Below, one piece after another: positions 1 through 9,300 of a stretch of DNA of 26,573 nt. The notes below the pieces were generated by a model that worked only from the letters and a program-made list of their open reading frames with translations, ran no database searches and was not told the DNA's origin. This DNA is from CALFCX01 sp964603025. GTDB taxonomy: Bacteria > Margulisbacteria > WOR-1 > JAKLHX01. Numbering within the stretch: position 1 is the first letter of the stretch; every line of letters starts with the position of its first letter. The stretch covers positions 1-26,573 of the forward strand of contig CAZRTO010000014.1 in assembly GCA_964603025.1 (NCBI GenBank). Direction: 5' to 3'. A program made the position numbers and the translations under genes.

Positions 1-1
1 A

Positions 2-382
2 TCAACTGATATAATAAACCAAAGTTTTACATATCCCAACATCCACATCCAGCCCGTCCCGACGCCCGAGGCAAGAACGCTTACTCGGGATTCCATCGTG
101 ATATGCTGGCCTTCCATCAGAACATTTGACGATAGAGGCAATCGGATAAACATGGTTGAGACTTATGCTGTTTATCGTTCCGAACATCCATCCGGGCCTT
201 TTGAATGGCTCTCGGATGTGCCGCATAAAGACGGTGGGATGACGTATGCGGACAGTCGCATTTCTAAGGGCGCCACCTATTATTACAAGCTGAAATTGAG
301 ATACTCCTGGCCTGCCAACCGGCCTCCATATTATGAGACCGGCGCTTCATCCAACATAAGTAAAGGGGTCTCTGTCAGATAA
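2..382 (+). CDS. C-terminal end of a fibronectin type III-like domain protein (5' end outside window)
   Basis: The reading frame is open from the first full codon at base 2 to the TAA at 380-382, with no obvious internal start, so this is the 3' end of a longer gene. The residues read as one FN3-like beta-sandwich: a Pro-rich lead-in (PVPTPEARTLT), a strand with a core Trp (IVICWPS), then YAVYRSEHPSGPFEWL, and a late YADSRISKGATYYYKLKLRY strand pair with the Tyr-rich motif typical of FN3. FN3 modules usually lie in secreted or surface proteins, and the giant protein downstream uses similar ones, but the function of this protein cannot be told from its tail. A GTG at 98 is a possible start for a short protein, but the domain clearly begins upstream of it. 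Confidence 0.7.
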   Translation, partial: STDIINQSFTYPNIHIQPVPTPEARTLTRDSIVICWPSIRTFDDRGNRINMVETYAVYRSEHPSGPFEWLSDVPHKDGGMTYADSRISKGATYYYKLKLRYSWPANRPPYYETGASSNISKGVSVR

Positions 383-418
383 AGCGCTCCTGCGTAATCC
401 CACACCTCTATTCCCATC

Positions 419-427
419 TGCTAAAAT
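419..427 (+). promoter_or_regulatory. Extended -10 promoter of purL
   Basis: TGC TAAAAT matches an extended -10 element (TGn plus hexamer). It ends 8 nt before the purL ATG at 436, placing the expected start of transcription about 2 nt before the ATG. No convincing -35 hexamer lies 17 nt upstream and there is no Shine-Dalgarno sequence, so the transcript would be leaderless or nearly so. Confidence 0.5.
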
Positions 428-435
428 AACACTGT

Positions 436-2610
436 ATGGACCCAAAGATAATCAGTCAGCACGGGCTGACACTTGAAGAGTACGGCAGGATAAAGAAGAT
501 CCTCGGCAGAGAGCCAAGCATAGTGGAGCTGGGGATGTATTCCGTGCTATGGTCGGAACACTGCAGCTATAAAAGTTCGCGCGTGTACCTCAAGAACTTC
601 CCCACAAAAGGGAAACGCATACTCCAGGGGCCGGGCGAGAACGCGGGGGTCATAGATATCGGCGACGGATACGCGATCGCCATGAAGATCGAATCCCACA
701 ACCATCCGAGCGCGGTGGAGCCCTTTCAGGGAGCGGCCACCGGTGTGGGCGGGATCGTTAGGGATGTGTTCACGATGGGCGCGCGCCCGATCGCGGCTCT
801 CAACTCGCTCAGATTCGGACCGCTTTCCGATCCTCACAACAGGTTCTTGTTTGACGGCGTGGTCGCCGGAATATCCTCCTACGGCAATTGTCTCGGACTG
901 CCGACCGTGGCGGGAGAGGTGTATTTTGACGACTGCTATACGGGCAACTGTCTCGTAAATGCCATGTGCGTCGGTCTTGTCCGGCATGCGGCGGGTGAAG
1001 TAAAGAGCGAGATCCCTTCTTTCATAGTAAAGGCCAAAGCCGAAGGCGTGGGCAATCCGGTCTTGTATGTCGGATCCTCCACCGGCAGGGACGGGATACA
1101 CGGGGCGACCTTCGCTTCGGTGGAGCTTGACGAAAATTCCGTGGAAAAGCGCTCAAATGTCCAGGTAGGAGACCCTTTTACCGAAAAGCTTCTTATAGAG
1201 GCCTGCCTTGAACTGCTGAAAACAGGCAATGTTGTCGGCATGCAGGATATGGGGGCCGCGGGACTCACCTCCTCGCTTTCGGAGATGTCATCAAAAGCCG
1301 GCACCGGGGTGGAGATAGAGCTTTCGCTCGTGCCGCAGAGAGAAGAGAAGATGACCCCTTACGAGATAATGCTGTCCGAGTCCCAGGAGCGGATGGTCGT
1401 GGTGATGAAAAAGGGCACCGAAGAGGACGCTTTCAAAATATTCAAAAAATGGGGGCTCAATGCCGTAGTGATGGGGCACGTGACGGACGACGGATTCTTT
1501 ACCGTCAAAGAGAACGGCAAAACGGTGGCGAGGGTCCCTTCCAAATCGCTGGCGGATGACGCTCCGGTCTATGAGAGGCCTGTGGAGCCGGCCCTGTACG
1601 CGGAAGTTTCAAAGAAAGTACCAAAGAACAAGAGCTGCAATGTCATGCTCATGGAACTTTTGTCTGATCCGAACATTGCCAGCAAGTCGTGGGTGTTTGA
1701 ACAGTACGACCACATGGTCCAGACCAATACCTGTGTTCTTCCGGGAAAAGCCGACGCCTCCGTGCTCAGGATCAAATACTCGCATAAAAAGATAGCCCTG
1801 ACCTGCGACGGTAACGGCAGGTACTGCCAGGCCGATCCGTATACCGGAGGGATGATAGCAGTGTGCGAAGCCGCGAGAAACCTTGTCTGCACCGGCGCCG
1901 AACCGGTCGCTGTCACGGATTGTCTGAATTTCGGGAACCCCGAAAAACCCGCTGTAATGTGGCAGTTCAGGGAGTGCGTGCGCGGCATGGCGCAGGCGTG
2001 CCGGGACCTGGATACTCCGGTAGTGTCCGGCAACGTCAGTTTTTATAACGAAAGCAACGATACGGCGATCTTTCCGACGCCTGTGGTGGGAATGCTCGGC
2101 CTTATTGACAACACTCCTCATATGGACATGGCTTTTAAGTCGAGGGACGATGTTATAGTTCTGCTGGGAAGAAATACCGAGGAAAAAAGCTCATGCCCGG
2201 GCCTGGATATAGAGCTTGAGAAGAGCGTTCAAAAGACCTGTCTTGAGGCTGTCCGGTCGGGGATAGTACGCTCCGCGCATGATACCGCCGAAGGCGGCCT
2301 GGCCGTGGCTGTAGCGGAATGCTGCATAGAAGGCGGGATCGGCGCCAAAGTATCACTGGATGAGAAGATCCCCAACATAGACCTGCTTTTCGGGGAATCC
2401 CAGTCGAGGATACTTGTTTCTGTCCGGCCCTCGGATATATTCAAGATATCTGCGATCGCCAGGCAGCACGGGACGCCGCTTTCCATCATCGGAAAGGTCG
2501 GGGGCACAGCGCTCAAGATCAATAACGGCAGGAAGAAACTAGTTGATATCAAACTGCGAAGGATAACTTCGGCATACAGGGATTCAATTCCGGACATAAT
2601 GAGGGGTTAA
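436..2610 (+). CDS. purL: Phosphoribosylformylglycinamidine synthase subunit PurL (small form)
   Basis: PurL makes formylglycinamidine ribonucleotide from FGAR, ATP and ammonia in de novo purine synthesis in the cytoplasm. The 724-residue length fits the small-type PurL, which needs separate PurQ (glutaminase) and PurS; neither is in this window. Family motifs are clear: WSEHCSYKSS near residue 40 (catalytic His42), GPGENAG, the metal/ATP-binding KIESHNHPSAVEPFQGAATG segment, DVFTMGARPIA, and in the second half TCDGNGRYCQ, SGNVSFYNE and HDTAEGGL. The ATG at 436 is the only plausible start; it follows an extended -10 with no Shine-Dalgarno sequence. The next gene begins one base after the stop, so the two are probably co-transcribed. 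Confidence 0.97.
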   Translation: MDPKIISQHGLTLEEYGRIKKILGREPSIVELGMYSVLWSEHCSYKSSRVYLKNFPTKGKRILQGPGENAGVIDIGDGYAIAMKIESHNHPSAVEPFQGAATGVGGIVRDVFTMGARPIAALNSLRFGPLSDPHNRFLFDGVVAGISSYGNCLGLPTVAGEVYFDDCYTGNCLVNAMCVGLVRHAAGEVKSEIPSFIVKAKAEGVGNPVLYVGSSTGRDGIHGATFASVELDENSVEKRSNVQVGDPFTEKLLIEACLELLKTGNVVGMQDMGAAGLTSSLSEMSSKAGTGVEIELSLVPQREEKMTPYEIMLSESQERMVVVMKKGTEEDAFKIFKKWGLNAVVMGHVTDDGFFTVKENGKTVARVPSKSLADDAPVYERPVEPALYAEVSKKVPKNKSCNVMLMELLSDPNIASKSWVFEQYDHMVQTNTCVLPGKADASVLRIKYSHKKIALTCDGNGRYCQADPYTGGMIAVCEAARNLVCTGAEPVAVTDCLNFGNPEKPAVMWQFRECVRGMAQACRDLDTPVVSGNVSFYNESNDTAIFPTPVVGMLGLIDNTPHMDMAFKSRDDVIVLLGRNTEEKSSCPGLDIELEKSVQKTCLEAVRSGIVRSAHDTAEGGLAVAVAECCIEGGIGAKVSLDEKIPNIDLLFGESQSRILVSVRPSDIFKISAIARQHGTPLSIIGKVGGTALKINNGRKKLVDIKLRRITSAYRDSIPDIMRG

Positions 2611-2614
2611 ATTG
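2601..2614 (+). promoter_or_regulatory. Ribosome binding site that fixes a TTG start
   Basis: GAGGGG at 2601-2606, inside the last codons of purL, lies 5 nt before a TTG at 2612. There is no ATG or GTG at the head of the signal-anchor sequence, so this site decides the start of the lytic transglycosylase gene and suggests translational coupling to purL. Confidence 0.7.
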
Positions 2615-3229
2615 GAAGCTGTTTCGGCGGCGGTAATAATCCTGTTCGTTTTTTCGATATTTTCCGGGATCAAGGGCGAGATCCCCAAAGACCCTTCTTC
2701 GCGCGCCGCACAGCCTGTCAGCCATTTTGTCGACGCTTCATCGATACCCTCGACTTTTTCCGGGTCTTTTGACCCGGGCGTCAGGGACGCGATAGACAGA
2801 TTTATCAGGCCGAGAGCGAAAAAGATATCCGTTGAGGAAGCCGCGGAGATATCCGACGCCATCATGAGATACAGTGAGCAGTACGACGTCAATCCGAAGC
2901 TCATAACGGCAATGATATTCAGGGAGTCGGCTTTCGATCCGCGCGCGGTGTCTTCATCCAACGCGCAGGGGTTGGCGCAGCTTTTGCCGGCCACCGCCGC
3001 TTATATAGGGATAAAAGACCCTTTTGACATTGACGAGGGCGTCAAGGGGGCGGTCGTCTATCTCAAGATGAAACTGGACCGGTGGTCGGGATATCCTAAC
3101 CAGATACAGCTCGCGCTGGCGTCTTACGCCGAAGGCCCCAATCAGGTCGCGCGCGCCGGAGGGACATATTCGGAAAAGACCGCCAGATATATTGACGATA
3201 TTCTTTCCGCCTGCAATTCTATAAACTGA
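2612..3229 (+). CDS. Membrane-anchored or secreted lytic transglycosylase (SLT domain)
   Basis: This 205-residue protein is predicted to cleave peptidoglycan glycan strands in the periplasm. An N-terminal hydrophobic stretch (residues 3-20, VSAAVIILFVFSIFSGI) acts as a signal or membrane anchor. A linker of about 55 residues follows, then an SLT/lysozyme-like domain from about residue 78. Visible motifs are YDVNPKLITAMIFRESAF with the catalytic Glu105, then NAQGLAQLLPATA (usually GLMQLMP) and LALASYAEGPNQV (usually AYNAGP). The start is TTG with a good Shine-Dalgarno sequence. The family assignment is firm. Whether it serves secretion-system assembly, division or turnover is unknown. Being the second gene behind purL is an odd pairing. 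Confidence 0.9.
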   Translation: MEAVSAAVIILFVFSIFSGIKGEIPKDPSSRAAQPVSHFVDASSIPSTFSGSFDPGVRDAIDRFIRPRAKKISVEEAAEISDAIMRYSEQYDVNPKLITAMIFRESAFDPRAVSSSNAQGLAQLLPATAAYIGIKDPFDIDEGVKGAVVYLKMKLDRWSGYPNQIQLALASYAEGPNQVARAGGTYSEKTARYIDDILSACNSIN

Positions 3230-3250
3230 GCTTTTTTACTTCTCGCCGCG

Positions 3251-3280
3251 TTACATTTCTTATGCAAGTTTTCTTATAGT
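3251..3280 (+). promoter_or_regulatory. Possible promoter of the giant surface protein gene
   Basis: TTACAT (3251-3256) and TATAGT (3275-3280) are separated by 18 nt, predicting a start near 3287 and a leader of about 27 nt before the ATG at 3314. A second candidate -10, TATATT, lies at 3292-3297. The 84-nt interval between genes holds no clear hairpin terminator. This is the only unit start here with room for a normal leader. Confidence 0.3.
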
Positions 3281-3313
3281 CCGTACGAACTTATATTTAG
3301 TTAGAGAAAAGCT

Positions 3314-6300
3314 ATGCATAGTCATATAAACGCGAAAAACAGACTTGTCTTATCTTTGGTCAGCATTGCGATCCTGCTGCTGGTCGGGTGCCAATATTCT
3401 TATGCGGCCACTTATTATGTCAAAAACGGCGGCAATGACGGCGCCGACGGACTTTCAGATGCCAGCGCCTGGGCCACTATCAGCAAAGTGAACAATAGGG
3501 ACCTTGCCGCCGGGGATATAGTGCTTTTTAAAAGGGGGTCTTCTTGGTCGGATACCCTGATCCCCAAGACCAGCGGGTCTTTGTCCCTGCCCATAACGTT
3601 CGATGCCTACGGCTCCGGCGACGCGCCGGAAATAAACGTCAACTATGATTCTTCCAAGAAGAGGAGCCTTTATGTTTCCGGAAAAAGCCATTTACACATA
3701 AAGAACATGACCTTGCGCAACGGCACAAATGAGGGAGAGGTCCACATAGGCAGCGTGGAGCTCAGCGGTTCCTCATACATTGTGCTCGAGGGGCTTGTGG
3801 TCGCGGACACGTATTCAAAATGCGGGCTCATGGTGGGAAGCGCGTCCAGTAACGTTACCGTGAAAGACTGCGTTGTTTATGGTACCCAGTTCCCCAGGTA
3901 TATGGGCGTTCTGGTGGACGGCGGCGGCATTCTGGTCGGGGATTTTCATTCCAGGAGCGTGGTAGGGACCACGGACGGCGTAAGCGTAATAAACTGCGAG
4001 GTGTATGACAATACCGGCTACGGCATCACGATATTTGAAGCTTCCAATAACCGGATCGCCTATAACACCATTTACAACAACTGGGGGCCGGGAATATGGG
4101 GAGGGGGAGCGTCGGGTTCTCATTCTTCAGGGAACATTGTTGAAAGAAATACGATTTACGAGAACTGCCAGGGGCAGGATGACGCGTATGGGATAGACTT
4201 CTACAGGCCCGGGAATAACAACGTGATCAGATATAACAGGGTTTACAGCCAATTCGATACAGTTAACAACGGGGCTTCCAGGGGAATCCCGTTCGTGCCA
4301 GGACTGAGCAATTATATCGGTACGGGCGGGATAAGGTTTGACGGCAATGACACAATGCCGGTGCTTGTCACGCATGGCAATATCGCTCACAACAACCTTG
4401 TCTACAATAACTATCACGGTTTTGAGGTGATCCAGATAAGCAATACTTCGGTATTCAACAACACGATCTATAATAATTCAAGCGGCGGGCGTGCCATAGG
4501 CATTGCCACGAACAACTCTATAACACCAAAGGTTTCCGGCACTGTTGTCAAGAACAACCTGATATACGGCCAGTTCTTCCTTATGTTCGACTACAATACC
4601 GAGAACAGCGATATAGACAACAACCTCTACTATGTTGACAGCGCCAACCTTGCCGCCTGGGGCAGCTACGAGGCCTTTTTCTTTTATCCCAGCGCCGGAC
4701 AGACGAACCAGTTCTCTTTATGGCAGGCTACCGGACGGGACCAGCATTCGATCATTTCCTCAAACCCTCAATTTGTGAACGCGTCCGCCGGCGATCTCCA
4801 TATAAATGCCGGATCTCCTGCCGTGGATATGGGAACGACAGAAGGCATCGATATCCCTTCGCCGTGGCTCGATTATGACGGTATCTTAGTGCCTCAGGGT
4901 GTAGCGCCCGATGCGGGAGCTTACGAGCAGGCGTCGGAAGAATCGGTTCATATCATAACGGCAAGCTCCGGCGCGGGCGGTTCGATCACGCCTTCAGGGA
5001 CGGTGTCCGCAGCTGCGGGAAGCTCAATATATTTTGCGATAACTCCTGAAGCAGGCTATTATATCGCGGATGTAGTGATCGACTCTATAAGCACGGGCCC
5101 CATCGCAGGATATCTTTTCTCGGGCATAACCGCCGGCCATACTATCTCCGTGATATTCAGCAACAACTGGTCCAGGTCCTATTATGTTGATGCCTCTTCA
5201 GGGAGCAATTCAAACACAGGGACTTCCGAGACAAAAGCCTGGCAAACCCTGTCCAAAGTGAATGAGATGAAATTCAATCCCGGGGATACCGTCAAGCTCA
5301 AGTCCGGGCAGACCTTTTCTGGTCCATTGTACGTTTACCAGTCCGGCACAGACGGCAGCCATGTTGTATTTGATTCTTACGGAGGGTCAGCTCTGCCGGT
5401 GATAGACGCAACAGGAGAAGCGGTGGGGATAAGGTTATTGGCCCAGGAGGATGTCTTCGGTTCAGGGGCAGACAGCCTGTCATATGTTACCATACGAAAC
5501 CTGGAGGTAAAGAACGCGGGCGCCTCAAACGGGGAAAGCGCGGGTATCTGGGGCGCCAAACTATCCAACATAGTGATCGACAGGATGCTCGTACACTCCT
5601 GTAAGGGGGTGGCAGGGATATTCATAGATGCGCCCAACGAGTATGTGACGATATCAAACAGCAGGGTTCATACCATAATCTCGACTACCGAAGCGCGCAC
5701 CGCGGGAATATTCGGCTTTGGCATCGTCGTTTCCGGGACAGCGGGCGCCGGCAACAGTTCTCATAACACCATTTCGGACAACACGGTGTACGGCAACCAC
5801 AATTCGGGAATATCGGTAAGCAACAGCTCGGACAATACCATCTCTGGGAATACAGTTTACCTGAACGGGGACTGCGGGATAGGGCTGTCTGAACCCGGGG
5901 CCCACCGCAATATCATCGAGAACAATACAGTCTATGAGAACTGCCAATACAAGGACGACCGCAGCGGCATAAACCTTTTCCTTGTCGGGAACGATAACAT
6001 TGTCAGATATAACAGGCTGCACAGCCAGTACGATACTTATAACGATCCTCAGGGCCACGGGATACTTATCAATACTTCCGAGGGGACATCTACCAGGCTC
6101 GGTTCCTGCGGCATAAGGTTTGACGGAGGGCACGAAGGCTTTACGTCCTCCACGGGTAATATCGTCCATACCAACCTGATCACCGGAGAAGGTGACGGAT
6201 ACCAGGTCTATAATTTTGCGGACACGCAGTTCTTCAATAATACCGTATACAACAGCAGAAGGTTCGGGATCATTATTAACGGGACTCACGCGGCAAGCGC

Positions 6301-9300
6301 GGTAGTTAAGAACAATATTATCAGCACCATGGACAGCTCAGCCACTGTGGGAGGCTATAAACATCTGGCGATGGTGTTGCATGCCACCGGTTATGACATC
6401 GGCAATAACCTTTATTTTCCGGACGGGCCTACATTGTTCAATCTTAACGAGACCAAGACCAATTTCAGCGGCTGGCAGGGAGCCAACAGAGACTCTTCCT
6501 CTCTCTTGGGGGCCCCTAAATTTGCCAATATTGTGTCGGCCGACTTTTCACTTCAGGACGGGTCCTCCGCGATAAACCTGGGAACTGACGAAGGGATAAC
6601 CATTCCCTCTCCATGGGTAGATCTTGCCGGCAACACGGTCCCTTATCCCGGGACAAGACCGGACGCCGGGGCGTATGAGTCACAGGCAGCACCGCCTGTC
6701 ATATCGGGGACCATCAGGGCTTCCACCTCCGGGAATCCTCCCGTTCAGAACGTGCTCGTATGGCTGATGGACGAAAATTTTTCCCCGGTGGGCAGTTTTG
6801 TCCTGACCGATGCCAGCGGGAATTTCTCGATAGAAAGCGAGCCGATAGAAGGCTACTTGTATATCAGGCCACAGACCTCTTCGGCGGAAGGGTACGGGAT
6901 CTATTCTCATCAGCCCCGTGTGTATAAGAAACCTTTGGGCTCTAACACAGGGATAGATATAAGGCTTCCTGCCGCCGCGACTATAATAATCAGGGCCAGG
7001 GATGTTGCGGGGAGTATTATGGACAAGGCCTCTTTTGAGGCCGCAAGAGGAAATGATTTTTCGCAGTTCGCGACCCTTACGAACATGAACGGAGAAGTCG
7101 TGCCTCATGTGGTCTGGGAAGTGGATGGCGCTGATGGAAGGAAATATCCGGCTTTGATAGCAGATGCCGGTCAGTCCGGAGGCCCTTTTGCGGTTGATGT
7201 CCTTTTCTGGCAGACATCAGCTTACGGGAAACTGCTGCTCACGGCGGACAATGCCGGACAGGGATATGATCTTCCCGCCGCGGGGGGTGCTGCTGTTATC
7301 GATCTTAACCAGGCCTTGCTGGACACGGTCAATTACCGGTTGCAGACAAAATTCGGACAGACGGGAGCCACACTGGACCAGGCGCTTGCCCTAAGGGACG
7401 ATCTGGAACTTGCCTCGGCGCGTTCTTCCATAGGTCCGATAAGAAAAGGCACTGCCGAGGTGGTTTTCAAGGACCGCTCCGGCAGGATCGTGCGGGATAT
7501 CACTTTTTCTATTAGACAAAAGAGCCACGATTTTATGTTCGGTGCTTTCCAGGGAGCGGGGTCTGCGGGGCTGATGTTCGAGGATGATACCGCCAGGAAA
7601 GAAGCTTATAACAAAGCCCGGGAAGCCGGGCTAAGCGGGATAACGGCTGTCGGGCTCGGCTGGTCCTATACCGAACCGTATCCGAACGCTCTGATAGACG
7701 CCCGGCACGGCATATCTTCGCTTAAGGCAATGGGCTACAGGGTCAAGATACATGGGGCGACCTGGCTGTGGGGAAGCGCGCTTCCGGAGAGGATAAAGTC
7801 CAGCACCGACTGGCCCTATGTTATATCTCAGAACCTGGACTACAGGTCTTCTCTGCTCACCTCCTTTGATGCTTCCGGGCATATATGGGAGGCGATGAAC
7901 GAGCCCGCCTACAACAATTATATAAACATGCCCCGAAACAGTGTCATAAACCTTTTGGGGCAAGCCGCTTCACAAACGGACCGCTCGACCAATATAGTCA
8001 ACGGGCCTCATGAATTCGATTACGGCGCAAAATATCTGTTCTTTGGACTGGATAACGATCCGGTGAATGACTATCCTCTGACGTATTCGGAATTTTTGCG
8101 GGATGCCACTTTAGAAGGGATAAACACCATAGGCCTTCAGTTCTATCCGGGGTTCCGCCTGTCTTCCGGGGCCGAGGGGCCGGCCATGCCTCCGTTCTGG
8201 CTGGCGGATACCGTTTCCAGATATTCGGAAATGTTCCCTTCCAAGGATATACATATCACTGAGTTCAGCGTGTCTTCTAACGGCGCGGGATGGACGAGCG
8301 GATACTGGAAAGAACCATGGAGCCAGTCAGTGCAAGCGGATTATGCGGACAGGATATTCACGCTGATGTATGCAAATCCGAGCGTTAAATCGGTGATCTG
8401 GTGGGATGTGCTTGACGACGCGGATACATCAGTGCTGAACGGCGGACTGTTATCCGCCGGAGGGGTTCCAAAGACCGCATACACCACTTTAAAGGAAAGA
8501 ATAACCCAGGACTGGACCACGAATGCCACTTTGGAAGCGAATTCTCAGGGGCAGGCGAGCGTGACCGGTTTCGGCGGCACTTATGAGGTGACCCATATAA
8601 TTCCGTCGTATGGTCCGGCAATGGCGATCGAGGAAGGGGATGTAATTTTTCATATCGCGGAACGTTCCTCATCGGTTGTTGAGATAGTGCTCCCGGTCTT
8701 TACGGTTATTGCTACGGCCGGGGCCAACGGGACGATAAACCCGACCGGCCAGATAGTTACAACTGAAGGGAGCTCAGCATCTTTTGTAATATCCCCGGAC
8801 GGCGGATATGCCGTAGCCGATGTCATCGTGGATGGAGTATCTGCCGGACCTCTGACGTCCTATACGTTCAATAATATCGTTTCAAGCCATTCAATAGAAG
8901 CAGTATTTGCGATGGGGGTGCCGGCGTCTCCTAGCGGGCTTAACGCGACGGCAGTATCTACGTCGGAGGCAAACCTGACGTGGGAGGACAATTCTGATAA
9001 TGAGGAAGGGTTCAGGGTGGAGAGGAGCCTTAGCGGATCAGGTTCATGGACGACAGTGGGGACAAAGGCGGCCGGATCGGTATCGCATAGTGACAGTGGG
9101 CTGTCGGGGCACACAAGATATTACTACAGGGTGTACGCGTTCAACGGTGCCGGGAATTCCGGTTACAGCAATGTAGCGAGTGCAGAGACTATGAACAGCG
9201 ATCCGATATTGAGTCCGATAGGTAACAAGACGACAGATGAGGGTAAAGCACTTATATTCACCGTATCGGCAACGGATCCTGACGGAGACAGCGTGACATA

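Noticed and set aside
383..435. Purine-type riboswitch before purL
   Set aside because: Only 53 bases lie between genes and the extended -10 is at 419-427, leaving almost no transcribed leader for an aptamer.
3230..3313. Terminator after the lytic transglycosylase gene
   Set aside because: A short T run (GCTTTTTTAC) is present but I find no stable inverted repeat before it.
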